Shown piece after piece: positions 18,305-28,541 of a stretch of DNA of 64,000 nucleotides. The stretch is from Cytobacillus gottheilii (GTDB lineage: Bacteria > Bacillota > Bacilli > Bacillales > Cytobacillaceae). Within the stretch, counting starts at the first letter, position 1. Each line of letters begins with the position of its first letter. The DNA lies in assembly GCF_900166665.1 (NCBI RefSeq), contig NZ_LT800494.1, positions 4,246,146 to 4,310,145 on the forward strand. Reading direction: 5' to 3'. The position numbers and the translations under genes were made by a program. A model generated the notes under the pieces. It was not told the DNA's origin and made no database searches. It saw only the letters and a program-made list of their open reading frames with translations.

Positions 18305-20728
18305 TCAAGATAATACTTTCTGAGCTTTTATCTTTTTCTTTCTTTCCTTCCATACATGCCGTAAGCCTTTAATGAAACGTCCATTCACCATCAGTAAGAT
18401 GCCGTCTAGCATCTGCATGTTTACAATTCCTCCAGTTAGCCTGGCAATTCCTCTAAATGGCATATAATAAATGGACATCATAATAAGGTTGGCAGAGCTT
18501 CTCTTCCCCATTTTCCATAAAACCCAATGTGCGAACACTATGGAATGATAAATAAGCCGGCCCGTAAACCCTTTTGCATATTGACACTGCTCAATGGTAT
18601 CCGTATACCCCAGCGGTTTCGTGCGGTCCCAAGCAGAAGCGGGCACTTTGCGGCCAAGCAGCATTTCAAATTCTTCTTTACTGACATGACGAGCATTACC
18701 AGTAAAATAGGAAGGCAGCTTTTCCTGATCATAGGGCGCCTCTGCACCTGTTCCTTCTATATAGATTGAACCCTGCAGGCGAATATCCACGCTTGAAGCA
18801 CCAATCATAATATCATACTCGGCCTCTTCAATTTCCCACTGGTTTGTCAGAACATTAAAATATCGGAATGTTTTATCATCAAATGGAATGGCAACGGTCT
18901 TTGTTTCACCTGCATTAATAAAGATTTTGTCAAAGCCTTTCAATTCCTTTTTTGGTCTGAAAATCTGATTAGATTGGCAGCCTACATACAGCTGCACCAC
19001 TTCCATGCCTGCCCGATCTCCCGTGTTCGTTAATTTAAACGTGACGCCATCTTTATCAACACGAATATTTGAATATTCAAATGTCGTATAACTAAGCCCA
19101 AATCCAAATGGAAAAAGAACATCTACACCTGCTGTGTCAAAATAACGATAACCAATATACATGCCTTCTCGATATTCTACACTGGCCTCATTACCTGGAA
19201 AGTTATGATACGACGGGGTATCTTCGTAACGCAGCGGATACGACTCCGCCAATTTTCCTGATGGATTGACATCTCCTGATAGTACTCTCAGGATCGCTCT
19301 TGCGCCAGCTTGTCCGCCTAAATATCCGTGTAATAAGCATTTTACTTTATCAATCCAAGGCATCTCAACAACAGAGCCGCAAGAAAGAATGGCAACAATA
19401 TTTGGATTTACCTCATGCAAAGCATTTAATAATTCAATTTGATTATCTGGAAGCTTTATACTTTTGCGGTCGGAACCTTCTGCTTCTGCCGCTTCATCCA
19501 ACCCGATGTATAGAAAAACAACATCAGCTTTTTCAGCAAGAGAGCATGCTTTGCTGATTAACTCCGCATTTTTCTTTCCATATCGCTCAAAGCCTCGTTC
19601 AAAGCCAATACTAACGATCCCAGATTCCTCAAAGCAGTCCATTGTATGATCAAGGATCGTTGGATTTACAAAAGAAGAGCCCCCGCCCTGGTAGCGCGCA
19701 TCTTTTGCAAAGTCTCCAATAACAGCAACCTTTTTGCCGAACTTAAGCGGCAGCAATTTATCTTCGTTCTTTAACAAAATAATGGATTCTTCTGATACTT
19801 TTTGAGCTACCCGATGATGTTTCTCCACATCGAAATCGCTTTTATAGGGCTTCTCATAGATTTCACTTGCAGTAAAAATTAAGTCGAGCAGGCGATCAAC
19901 ATTTTCATCCAGTGTTTTTTCTTCCAGCTTCCCCGAATGGATAGCATCCACAATTTCCCGATTAGTCTGACCAGCCGAAGTTGGCATTTCCAACTCATTT
20001 CCGGCTAAGAGGCCTGCTATACGGTCATTGCTTCCTCCCCAGTCGGTCACGACAACACCTTTGTAACTCCATTCACCTCTAAGTATATCTTTCATTAAAT
20101 GCTGGTTTTCATTTGTATATTCACCATTTAATCGGTTATAGGAAGACATAACGGTTTTCGTTTGTCCTTCCTTGACAGCAATTTCGAAAGCTGTTAAATA
20201 AATTTCTCTAAGCGTCCTCTCATCTACAACCGTATCAATGGACATTCTTCTTTCTTCCTGATTATTCGCTGCAAAGTGCTTTATACAGGCAGAGATGCCT
20301 TGAGATTGAATTCCTCTAACATAGCTTGCAGCCAGTTTTCCAGCATGATAGGGATCTTCACTGAAGTACTCAAAATTTCTTCCGCATAACGGATTCCGTT
20401 TCATATTAACACCAGGACCCAGCAGCACATGGACTTGTTGGGAAACAGCCTCTTCTCCAAGAAACTCGCCCACTTTTTCTCCCAGATTTACATTCCAGCT
20501 ATTTGCCACAGTTGCAGCAGTTGGAAAGCAGGTTGCTGGAATTCCTGGATTTAGTCCTAATTGGTCTGCGGCTGCTTCTTGCCGTCTAATTCCATGTGGA
20601 CCATCAGCAAGAAATAAGCTTTTAATTCCAAGGCGTTCAATATCCTGTGTCTGCCAAAAGTCTTTACCTGACATTAGAGATGCTTTTTCTTCAAGTGTCA
20701 TTTGATCAATTAAAGCTTTATATTTCAT
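18305..20728 (-). CDS. Glycoside hydrolase family 3 beta-glucosidase-type enzyme
   Basis: 807 residues in the canonical domain order. TIM-barrel domain about 1-290 with the nucleophile Asp229 in VVVTDWGGSND and the substrate motif KHFAANNQEERR. Alpha/beta sandwich about 310-520, then a fibronectin-III-like domain (GLSYTTFEYS, FKLTNTGDRAGMEVVQLYV) to about 670. A ~120-residue C-terminal tail with a basic amphipathic end (KGLRHVWKERKKK) may bind a membrane or partner. No signal peptide. It is about 75% similar by eye to the GH3 at 22964-25411, so these are recent duplicates. GAGGA precedes the ATG. Confidence 0.92.
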   Translation of the reverse strand: MKYKALIDQMTLEEKASLMSGKDFWQTQDIERLGIKSLFLADGPHGIRRQEAAADQLGLNPGIPATCFPTAATVANSWNVNLGEKVGEFLGEEAVSQQVHVLLGPGVNMKRNPLCGRNFEYFSEDPYHAGKLAASYVRGIQSQGISACIKHFAANNQEERRMSIDTVVDERTLREIYLTAFEIAVKEGQTKTVMSSYNRLNGEYTNENQHLMKDILRGEWSYKGVVVTDWGGSNDRIAGLLAGNELEMPTSAGQTNREIVDAIHSGKLEEKTLDENVDRLLDLIFTASEIYEKPYKSDFDVEKHHRVAQKVSEESIILLKNEDKLLPLKFGKKVAVIGDFAKDARYQGGGSSFVNPTILDHTMDCFEESGIVSIGFERGFERYGKKNAELISKACSLAEKADVVFLYIGLDEAAEAEGSDRKSIKLPDNQIELLNALHEVNPNIVAILSCGSVVEMPWIDKVKCLLHGYLGGQAGARAILRVLSGDVNPSGKLAESYPLRYEDTPSYHNFPGNEASVEYREGMYIGYRYFDTAGVDVLFPFGFGLSYTTFEYSNIRVDKDGVTFKLTNTGDRAGMEVVQLYVGCQSNQIFRPKKELKGFDKIFINAGETKTVAIPFDDKTFRYFNVLTNQWEIEEAEYDIMIGASSVDIRLQGSIYIEGTGAEAPYDQEKLPSYFTGNARHVSKEEFEMLLGRKVPASAWDRTKPLGYTDTIEQCQYAKGFTGRLIYHSIVFAHWVLWKMGKRSSANLIMMSIYYMPFRGIARLTGGIVNMQMLDGILLMVNGRFIKGLRHVWKERKKKIKAQKVLS

Positions 20729-20950
20729 TTCGATTCCTCATTTTGACAAATTCAGCAGTATCCCCCGAAGAAATACATCTGAAGCTTTTTATATTCTTCT
20801 CTCAGCTAATCCTCTAAAAATATTCTACTATAGGATCTATCTATTTTCTATATTTCTCGTTTCTGGAATGTGAAAAAATGGCATATATAATGAGGCAGAA
20901 ACAATTTTAAGAATTTAATGTTATAGACTAATTTTCTAAAAGGACAATAA

Positions 20951-20987
20951 AAACCCGAACTATTAAACGATGAAACAGTTCGGGTTT
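20951..20987 (-). terminator. Terminator after the GT2 gene
   Basis: AAACCCGAACT and AGTTCGGGTTT form a perfect stem with T residues after it on the minus strand. It lies about 45 bases past the GT2 stop. The rest of the gap 20729-21031 holds the promoter side of the GH3 gene at 18305 and nothing else I can recognise. Confidence 0.8.
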
Positions 20988-21031
20988 ATCTATGACTGAG
21001 ACGTTCTGTCTCGCATTCAATCAAGTATAGT

Positions 21032-22054
21032 TTAGTTAAATCCCACAAGCTTTTGAGATATTTTATATGCTCCTACAGAGATTGTTCTTCCAGCTCGGCC
21101 CGGCAGATTAATTAACCGGCCCATTATGCCAAATTTCAGGCGATGGTATAATTGAAAGTCATTTGTTCTGATATATTTCCACAGTTCTCTTTTCTTGTGC
21201 AGGTTTTCAACTGTTCCGGAGCGAATTAATAAAATACTCGAAACCACTGTGACAATTTCTAAATGTCTAAGCATATATTGACGGAGATTTTCGTTCTCTA
21301 TCCGATCAAGATGGGCTTGTTCGATCATTAGCTTATTGACTTTAATCTGCTGATCAATTCTTCTAATCATCGTCTTTTCCTGTACAGATTGATCTTCTCT
21401 TCCGATGAGATAACGGTAAAAATCCACATTAACATAATAGATTTTTTTTACGTATTTTAACGGGGTAAAGACATATAAATTATCCACATAAAATGTATGC
21501 CTTGGAAGTTCTATTGAGCAATCCCATAACATCTGTGTCCGATAAATAACAGAGTGCATTAAGATATACTGTCCCTTACGGAATTCCTTCACGTCTTCCC
21601 AAGAGAAAACTCTATTTTCCGGAAGGACATTATCATATTTCATTACTTTTTTATATCTAGTACCTTCTTTTTCATATACAAAGTTGCTGATTACCATGTC
21701 TAATAAATGCTCGTCATTGCTATGGTTTCGTAAAACCTCTAACACTTTCATATAAGCTCTAATATCTACCCAGTCATCACTGTCGACTACTTTAAAGTAT
21801 TTTCCGGAAGCATGACGAATTCCTGCATTTACCGCTTCCCCGTGGCCACCATTTTCCTGATGAATCGCTTTAATAATCGTAGGATATCTTTTTTCATATT
21901 CATCCGCAATTTCTGCTGTCCGATCACTGGAGCCATCATTTACTATCAGTAACTCTACGTCTTCCCCTCCTGGCAATAGGGACTCTATGCAATAGTTCAT
22001 ATAATCTTGAGAATTATAGCATGGTATAACAACTGATAATAACTTCATACTCAC
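21032..22054 (-). CDS. Family 2 glycosyltransferase (GT-A fold)
   Basis: 340 residues. GT2 hallmarks are LLSVVIPCYNSQDYM at the N-terminus, VNDGSSDRTAEIA, the acceptor/nucleotide motif VDSDDWVD, and a later conserved region (RHTFYVDNLYV). No clear membrane helices, so it is probably cytoplasmic or peripheral. GTG (22054) and ATG (22048) are both possible starts; the Shine-Dalgarno AAAGG does not decide. It lies among GH3 genes and downstream of a GtrA-like gene, suggesting it helps build the glycan that the hydrolases trim. Galactofuranosyl transfer is possible because glf is nearby, but this is not shown. Confidence 0.85.
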   Translation of the reverse strand: MSMKLLSVVIPCYNSQDYMNYCIESLLPGGEDVELLIVNDGSSDRTAEIADEYEKRYPTIIKAIHQENGGHGEAVNAGIRHASGKYFKVVDSDDWVDIRAYMKVLEVLRNHSNDEHLLDMVISNFVYEKEGTRYKKVMKYDNVLPENRVFSWEDVKEFRKGQYILMHSVIYRTQMLWDCSIELPRHTFYVDNLYVFTPLKYVKKIYYVNVDFYRYLIGREDQSVQEKTMIRRIDQQIKVNKLMIEQAHLDRIENENLRQYMLRHLEIVTVVSSILLIRSGTVENLHKKRELWKYIRTNDFQLYHRLKFGIMGRLINLPGRAGRTISVGAYKISQKLVGFN

Positions 22055-22172
22055 ACAACCTTTTCTATAACCTACTTTCAGGTTCTACTTTACTCATCCT
22101 TACGAAGAGATGTATTCTGTCTGGCAAACCGCTGCATCTTTCTTTTCAATACGGTCCGATAAAAAGGATAGC

Positions 22173-22212
22173 GGTGAGACACCCATGTGTTTAAGCAATT
22201 TAGTGTCTCACC
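22173..22212. terminator. Inverted repeat between the GtrA-like and GT2 genes
   Basis: Perfect 10-bp arms GGTGAGACAC / GTGTCTCACC around a 20-nt loop, followed on the plus strand by TTTTATT and, further away on the minus strand, by CCTTTTTA. It may be a partial terminator that reduces expression of the glycosyltransferase. Confidence 0.5.
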
Positions 22213-22300
22213 TTTTATTACAGAAAGCCAGCAAAAAATAATGTTTTAGTGTCTTGAAACCGAATATATAAACTGTGTACCTACTAATATATTCTTATAT

Positions 22301-22924
22301 TTATTTAACCTGCGCCTCAGGCTCTTGTTTAAAGATAACTTTAAAGATCGGGAAGAATACCCAGAAAGAAATAGCACTGTTAATAATCATTGTAATTACA
22401 TCTGCTGCCGTTTCTCCAGCTCCGCCAAAGCCCCAAGTGTTCATTAATAGATCATAAATTGGTGCTTTATAGAATCCTTGTGCAGCAGCTGCACCGATCG
22501 TAATGATAATGTAAGCAACTACATACCAGAAAGCGGCCTTCCAGATATTACTGTTTGATTTAAATGTAATGCTTCTTTGGGCAAAAAAGTTAATGATTTG
22601 AGCAATGGCTATGGTAATTTGCACAGCCAGGAAATAGGCCAGGCCTCCGCCTCCGCCGGCAGCAAGTGCTCCTGCTGCATAATCAAACACATAATACGGG
22701 CTTCCATCAAAATTTTGGCCAATCTGCAGCACTTGGAAATTGGTGCTTACTAATGCTGTTTGGGCAAAAATACTCTTAAAAACTGGCATTAACACGAGTT
22801 GTAAGACGGTGATTCCATTGCTCAAAATAAAGAATACTAGAAATTGAGCAATATTCGGATGTTTTTCTTTATATCTGGCCCAAAATCCTTGCGGACCAGA
22901 AGCTAATTTCTTTTCACTATTCAT
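22301..22924 (-). CDS. GtrA-like integral membrane protein
   Basis: 207 residues from the ATG at 22924, chosen because GGAGAT lies 7 nt upstream. Four hydrophobic segments. The N-terminal AQFLVFFILSNGITVLQLVL and the motif INFFAQRSITFKS match the GtrA family, whose short members flip lipid-linked sugars. This protein is about 80 residues longer than typical GtrA because of a Gly-rich insertion (AAGGGGGLAYF) and an extended loop. It lies 40 bases after the GH3 gene and probably in the same operon. Flippase activity is an inference. Confidence 0.7.
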   Translation of the reverse strand: MNSEKKLASGPQGFWARYKEKHPNIAQFLVFFILSNGITVLQLVLMPVFKSIFAQTALVSTNFQVLQIGQNFDGSPYYVFDYAAGALAAGGGGGLAYFLAVQITIAIAQIINFFAQRSITFKSNSNIWKAAFWYVVAYIIITIGAAAAQGFYKAPIYDLLMNTWGFGGAGETAADVITMIINSAISFWVFFPIFKVIFKQEPEAQVK

Positions 22925-22963
22925 TTTACATCTCCTTCTCTGCTTCAACTACTGGTATTTACT

Positions 22964-25411
22964 TCATTTCGCAATCTTTACAAACTTTTTTCGTTCTCTT
23001 AAAAAATGTCCGATCCCTTTAAAGAATTGGCCATTCACCATCATGAGTATACCGTCCAGCATTGGCATATTAATAATGCCTCCCGTCATACGCGCAATCC
23101 CTCTAAACGGCATATGATAAACAGACATCATGATCAGATTGGCTGTACTCCGTTTCCCTATTTTCTTAAGGAACCAATGAGCAAAAGTAATGGATTTATA
23201 AGCAAATCTGGCAATTGCACCTTTTGCGTACTGACATTGTGCAATCGTATCATTATAGCCAAGCGGTCTTGAGCGATCCCATTTAGCCGGCGGAACCTTT
23301 CGTCCAAGAAGCGCTTCAAATTCTTCTACATTTATTTTGTTTGCTTTGCCAGAATAATAGCTTGGTAATTTTGATTTTTCATAAGGTGCAGGTGCGTTGG
23401 TACCTTCAATATAAATCTGTTCTCTGAGACGGATATCTGCGCTCGATGCACCAATCAGAATGCTGTAATCCGCTTCTTCTATTTCCCAATTATCACTCTT
23501 TACATTGTAATAACGGAATGTTTTATCATCAAAAGGAATTGCAACGGCTTTTGTTTCACCTGGGTTTAAAAACACTTTTTTGAACCCTTTGAGCTCTTTG
23601 GCAGGTCTGAAAATCTCGCCTGATTGGCAGCCAACATACAGCTGTGCTATCTCCATTCCAGCAACAGAGCCTGTGTTAGTTAAATTGAAAGTAACACCTT
23701 CTTTATTCACTTGAATATCAGAATAATCAAAAGTAGTATAGCTTAGCCCATATCCGAAAGGAAAACGAACTTCAACGTTGGCAGTATCGTAATAACGATA
23801 GCCAATATACATAGCTTCACGGTACTCTACACTTACTTCCTTACCAGGGAACTGATAGAACGCTGGTGTATCTTCATAGCGAATAGGATAGGATTCAGCT
23901 AATTTTCCTGAAGGATTCACTTCGCCAGTAAGGATCTTAAGAACTGCTTTCGCTCCTGCCTGGCCATTGAGGTATCCATGCAATAAGCCCTTTACTTTAT
24001 CAATCCAAGGCATTTCAACTGCTGCTCCACAAGACAAAACAGCTACAATATTTGGATTCACCTTATGAATAGCATGTAATAACTCAATTTGATTTTCTGG
24101 AATTTTCATATCGCTTCGATCTAGTCCCTCAGCTTCAGTAGCTTCATCCAGACCAATATATAAAAGAACCACATCTGCGTTCTTAGCAAGTGCACATGCC
24201 TTTTCTATTTTTTTCGAATTCTTTTTCCCATAACGCTCAAAACCAGGTTCATAGCCGATATTTTCTATTCTAGAATCTGCAAGAACTTCCAAAGTGTTTT
24301 CTAAGATGGTTGGATTAACAATAGAGGAACCAGCACCTTGATACCTTGCTTCTTCAGCAAATTGTCCAATCGTTGCTACTTTAACACCACTCTTAAGCGG
24401 AAGGATTTGATCTACATTTTTTAGAAGTACCATAGATTCCTCAGCCACTTCCTGAGCGACCTGGTGATGTTCCATAACGTCAAAGCTTTGTTTATAAGGT
24501 TTATTAAATACTTCCTCTGTTGTAAAGATTAAATGAAGAAGCCGATCAACCGCTTCATCTAGAAAATGTTCTTCGATTTTGCCATTTTTAATGGCATCAA
24601 TGATTTCTTGATTTGTCTCACCAGCTGTTGTCGGCATTTCCAATTCATTTCCAGCCACAAGACCTGCAACACGATCATTGCTGCCGCCCCAATCTGTTAC
24701 AACAACACCGTCAAAATCCCATTCATCACGCAGGATCTCTCGCATCAAGTGAATGTTTTCATTTGTATATTCACCATTGAGCATATTATAAGATGACATA
24801 ACCGTCTTCGTTTGTCCTTCTTTGACAGCTATTTCAAATGCCGTTAAATAAATCTCTCTCAGCGTTCTTTCATCTACGATCGTATCAATAGACATCCGCC
24901 GTTCTTCTTGATTGTTCACTGCGAAGTGTTTCACGCACGCAGAAATACCGTGAGATTGAATCCCTTTTATATAACTTGCAGCCATTTTCCCTGTATGGTA
25001 CGGGTCTTCACTGAAGTACTCAAAGTTTCTGCCGCATAATGGGTCTCTTTTCATGTTGATCCCAGGTCCAAGCAGAACATTTACTTTTTGAGCAACAGCT
25101 TCTTCACCTAAATATTCACCAATCTTTTCTCCCAGTTCCACATTCCAGCTATTTGCTACCGTAGCGGCTGTTGGGAAACAGGTTGCTGGAGTACTCTCAT
25201 TAAGACCAAGATGGTCAGCAGCAGCCATTTGCTTCCGAATGCCATGCGGTCCATCTGCCAAAAAGATGTTGTTTATACCAAATCTCTCTATATCCTGTGT
25301 TTGCCAAAAATCTTTCCCGGACATCAATGAAGCTTTTTCTTCTATCGTCATTTTTTCTATGATGTCGCTATATCTTAATGACTTTATTTTCGTTTCATCT
25401 AGTTTTTTCAT
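22964..25411 (-). CDS. Glycoside hydrolase family 3 enzyme (paralogue)
   Basis: 815 residues with the same layout as the GH3 at 18305: barrel with nucleophile Asp near 240 (VVVTDWGGSND), KHFAVNNQEERR, alpha/beta sandwich, fibronectin-III-like domain (GLSYTTFDYSD), and the same C-terminal tail ending in basic residues (FLRERKKFVKIAK). No signal peptide. GAGGACTG precedes the ATG. It lies 72 bases downstream of the membrane GH3 and 40 bases before the GtrA-like gene, so it is inside the operon. The two paralogues may differ in substrate. Cytosolic beta-glucosidase or beta-xylosidase activity is likely. Confidence 0.92.
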   Translation of the reverse strand: MKKLDETKIKSLRYSDIIEKMTIEEKASLMSGKDFWQTQDIERFGINNIFLADGPHGIRKQMAAADHLGLNESTPATCFPTAATVANSWNVELGEKIGEYLGEEAVAQKVNVLLGPGINMKRDPLCGRNFEYFSEDPYHTGKMAASYIKGIQSHGISACVKHFAVNNQEERRMSIDTIVDERTLREIYLTAFEIAVKEGQTKTVMSSYNMLNGEYTNENIHLMREILRDEWDFDGVVVTDWGGSNDRVAGLVAGNELEMPTTAGETNQEIIDAIKNGKIEEHFLDEAVDRLLHLIFTTEEVFNKPYKQSFDVMEHHQVAQEVAEESMVLLKNVDQILPLKSGVKVATIGQFAEEARYQGAGSSIVNPTILENTLEVLADSRIENIGYEPGFERYGKKNSKKIEKACALAKNADVVLLYIGLDEATEAEGLDRSDMKIPENQIELLHAIHKVNPNIVAVLSCGAAVEMPWIDKVKGLLHGYLNGQAGAKAVLKILTGEVNPSGKLAESYPIRYEDTPAFYQFPGKEVSVEYREAMYIGYRYYDTANVEVRFPFGYGLSYTTFDYSDIQVNKEGVTFNLTNTGSVAGMEIAQLYVGCQSGEIFRPAKELKGFKKVFLNPGETKAVAIPFDDKTFRYYNVKSDNWEIEEADYSILIGASSADIRLREQIYIEGTNAPAPYEKSKLPSYYSGKANKINVEEFEALLGRKVPPAKWDRSRPLGYNDTIAQCQYAKGAIARFAYKSITFAHWFLKKIGKRSTANLIMMSVYHMPFRGIARMTGGIINMPMLDGILMMVNGQFFKGIGHFLRERKKFVKIAK

Positions 25412-25483
25412 TGGTCAGTCCTCTTTTTGTGGATTAAGCGGTACCCCCACAATAGGAGTACCGCTGATATTTTTTGCTTTATA

Positions 25484-28366
25484 TTAAGCTAAGGTTGTAT
25501 CTTCTGCTTGCTGCTGATCTCTATTTCTTGAACTGCGGAATACAAAGTAGAATCCTAAGATAATTCCTAGAGCAACTAGTGCATCAACTACAATTGTAAT
25601 GATGACCCATTGAGGAGTATCAGAACTCATTCCATTGTCAATGGCTCCACTATTTGCAACAGCATACATGGCATTTTTAGCAGCATCTCTCATTGCCCAT
25701 AGAGTATCATTGCTGTCCGTATTAATCTGCGGTACACCATATGGCGCTACACCAGTAAGCATAATATCGTTACCAGCACGCACAGCAAGGTCAGCATTCA
25801 TATACGGATATGCATCCTGGATAAAGAAGTCTGTATTAACCAAACCTCTAAAGCCCCACTCATTTCGCAATACTTCCGTAAGCAAGCTTTCATCCGCACC
25901 TGCCCACACATCACCAATGCTATTGAAAGAAGACATCATTCCTAAAGCTCCGCCCTCTTTAACGGCGATTTCAAAAGGCTTTAAGTAAATTTCACGAATT
26001 GCCTGCTCATCGCCCCATGTTAGAACGCCAAGCGTACGGTTGTCTTCCTGGTCATTTAAGGCAAAGTGCTTTAAGTAAACAATTCCGCCCTTACTTTGGT
26101 AACCTGCTACTGTAGCAGCCGCGAACTTACCGGATAGATAAGGATCTTCAGAATAATACTCAAAGTTTCTGCCAGCGAATGCTGTACGGTGAATATTCAT
26201 CGCCGGTGCATACCAGCCAGTCACACCATAAGCAGCCGCTTCTTCACCAATCGCTTCTCCCATTGCTGTAGAAAGCTCAATATTCCAAGTAGATGCAAGC
26301 ATTACTTCTGCAGGGAATGGAATCCCAGACAATGGTGAACCAGAGATGAAGTTGCTGATTCCTGCAGGACCATCATAGTCAACTGTTGCAGGCTTGCCAA
26401 CAGATGCGATTTCTGAAGTTTTATAACCTCCAAGTGTTACAATTGTTACTAAATCATCAACTGTTAATTGATCAAGTAATGGCTCCCAGCTTTCATCATC
26501 AAAAGCGACATCCTTATAATCTTCAAGCTTTAAGCCATTATCAGCGCCAGTTGTCGGTGCTGAATCCTGCGTATCAGCTGGTATGTCATAACGCTTGCTG
26601 TTAACCATATCGACAAAGTCTTGGTCTACTAAAGTACCTTCTACTTCTTTCGTTGAACCATCTTCATTTGTAACAGTGAACGTTTCGTTTTGGTCAATTT
26701 CATCCATGTTAGCGAAACCGTCAGCTCTGGATAGATAGGTTTCAATGCTGCCCTCACCTGTTACTTCTTCATCAAATTGGTTTACCGCTACTTGCTCGTC
26801 TGTTGAACGTCCAGAATCATAAACAATTTCAGTGAGTGTTTGCGAACCTACATCAGCGATCTTCTCATGAGAGTTTCTCATCAGGCTAAGGCTGTATTCG
26901 CCTGCTTCAAGAACATATGCACCGTTGTCACTGAAAATTTTATTATGGTCGTAAGCTGCCATATCTTCCACTTTGAATGACAATGTTACGGTTTCAGAAG
27001 CACCCGGTTCAAGAACACCCGTTTTTCCAAATGCAGCTAGATTAATAGAGGATTTTTCAATTTCCCCAGTATAAGGCGGAGTGTAATAAAGCTGAACAAC
27101 TTCTTTACCTGCTGCATCTCCTGTGTTAGTTACTTCTACATCAACAGAAATATCTGTATCATTCCATGTTAAACTGTCAGCCACTACTTCTTGTTCAAAA
27201 GTTGTATAGCTTAAACCGTGCCCAAATGGATAGAGGATTTTTTCATCGTAATTGATTACCCCTTCTTCAGCAGCAGTTTCATAATAACGGTATCCAACAT
27301 ATACACCTTCAGTTAAATCAACATACTTTAATGGAACACCTTTTGAATCGACAGCTGTTGAATAAGTTCCATCGGAATTTTCAAGAACGTAATCAAAATC
27401 ACCAAAGTTTACAGCTGCTGGTGCATCAAGAACGTCTTTTGCATAAATATCAACTGTTTTACCAGATGGGTTTAAGTCACCAGCAAGTACTTTACCTAGT
27501 GAACCAAATCCACTTTGCCCCGGTCCAGCAATATTGACAACACCATTAATTTGATCATAGTCATTGATCCAATCCAGTTCAAAAGTGTTCGCACTGTTTA
27601 CAACGACAATAATATTGTCAAAATTCTCTGTAACAGCATCAAGCATGCCAAGTTCTCTGTTTGTCAGTTCTAAATAATGCTTATCTGGATCTTGGTCATC
27701 TTCAAAGCCAAATTTTTGTCCTGTTGGACCTTGAGGACTGCCATCTTCTTTATACGTATCTTCTCCATACAAGCTTTTCGGCAGATCCGCACCTTCTCCT
27801 CCAGAACGAGCGATGAAGAGTACAGCCGTATCCGAGAATTCCTTCGCTTGAGAAATTAACTCATCTGTATAAAAATCTTCAGGTTCAGGCTCTGGAATGG
27901 TGAAGTCCTGACCTTCAATTCCAATAACTGGTCTTTTTAGATCTGTTGCAGCGTAAGCATTATATAATTCTTCATTAATCTCAATTCCTGCTGCTTCAAA
28001 TCCTGCTTTAGGTGTGATAGCTGTTGAGGCATCTGTTCCCCCTGACCCAGCACCACCATAAATTGGGTTTGTGAAACTCCAGCCGAAAACGTTTACTTTC
28101 GTTCCCTCAGCTAGTGGTAAAGCGTTCTCTTCATTCTGTAAAAGAATGATTCCTTCATCTGCAATCTTTTCGGCTACTTCAGTTGATTTTTCACGAGCTG
28201 CAACTGCTTCGCTGCTTGTCGTATCAATTTCTGTAAAATAAGCCGTAATGACATCTGAATAGTAAGATAGTGCAATGTTTGCCCCAAGAGCGATTACTAA
28301 GAGCAAACTCAGAATTGAGCTCCAGACAATGCGGAACTTTTTCTTACTCATTTTCTTCTTAGCCAT
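25484..28366 (-). CDS. Membrane-anchored GH3 protein with permuted domain order
   Basis: 960 residues. Basic N-terminus and membrane helix (about 12-33), then the GH3 alpha/beta sandwich first (LPLAEGTKVNVFGW onward). Next come the fibronectin-III-like domain (GHGLSYTTFE; VEVTNTGDAAGKEVVQLYY), a ~120-residue Glu/Asp-rich linker, and only then the TIM barrel with KHFALNDQEDNR and the putative nucleophile Asp846 (GLVNTDFF). A second membrane helix (about 925-945) and a short polar tail end the protein. Permuted GH3 enzymes are known in some Firmicutes such as Ruminococcus. Two flanking helices would hold the catalytic part outside the cell. First gene of the operon. Confidence 0.9.
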   Translation of the reverse strand: MAKKKMSKKKFRIVWSSILSLLLVIALGANIALSYYSDVITAYFTEIDTTSSEAVAAREKSTEVAEKIADEGIILLQNEENALPLAEGTKVNVFGWSFTNPIYGGAGSGGTDASTAITPKAGFEAAGIEINEELYNAYAATDLKRPVIGIEGQDFTIPEPEPEDFYTDELISQAKEFSDTAVLFIARSGGEGADLPKSLYGEDTYKEDGSPQGPTGQKFGFEDDQDPDKHYLELTNRELGMLDAVTENFDNIIVVVNSANTFELDWINDYDQINGVVNIAGPGQSGFGSLGKVLAGDLNPSGKTVDIYAKDVLDAPAAVNFGDFDYVLENSDGTYSTAVDSKGVPLKYVDLTEGVYVGYRYYETAAEEGVINYDEKILYPFGHGLSYTTFEQEVVADSLTWNDTDISVDVEVTNTGDAAGKEVVQLYYTPPYTGEIEKSSINLAAFGKTGVLEPGASETVTLSFKVEDMAAYDHNKIFSDNGAYVLEAGEYSLSLMRNSHEKIADVGSQTLTEIVYDSGRSTDEQVAVNQFDEEVTGEGSIETYLSRADGFANMDEIDQNETFTVTNEDGSTKEVEGTLVDQDFVDMVNSKRYDIPADTQDSAPTTGADNGLKLEDYKDVAFDDESWEPLLDQLTVDDLVTIVTLGGYKTSEIASVGKPATVDYDGPAGISNFISGSPLSGIPFPAEVMLASTWNIELSTAMGEAIGEEAAAYGVTGWYAPAMNIHRTAFAGRNFEYYSEDPYLSGKFAAATVAGYQSKGGIVYLKHFALNDQEDNRTLGVLTWGDEQAIREIYLKPFEIAVKEGGALGMMSSFNSIGDVWAGADESLLTEVLRNEWGFRGLVNTDFFIQDAYPYMNADLAVRAGNDIMLTGVAPYGVPQINTDSNDTLWAMRDAAKNAMYAVANSGAIDNGMSSDTPQWVIITIVVDALVALGIILGFYFVFRSSRNRDQQQAEDTTLA

Positions 28367-28454
28367 TCTGTTTGACCCCCGCTTTATATAAATTTAGTAA
28401 ATTAGAAAATTGTTTGACTATATCTTTATTCATCAAACAATTCCTGCCGAAATT

Positions 28455-28468
28455 GTAAAGCGCTATCA
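28455..28468 (+). promoter_or_regulatory. cre-like sequence upstream of the GH operon
   Basis: GTAAAGCGCTATCA, in the context TTGTAAAGCGCTATCATT, matches the last 12 positions of the cre consensus (AANCGNNNNCA). It lies about 90 bases before the start codon of the permuted GH3. CcpA control would fit a sugar operon. Confidence 0.4.
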
Positions 28469-28541
28469 TTTCAGTCCGGTTTTTTGAAACCGTTTTAATG
28501 ATTGCACCTTAAGCTTAACTTATAATAATAGTACCGACTAT

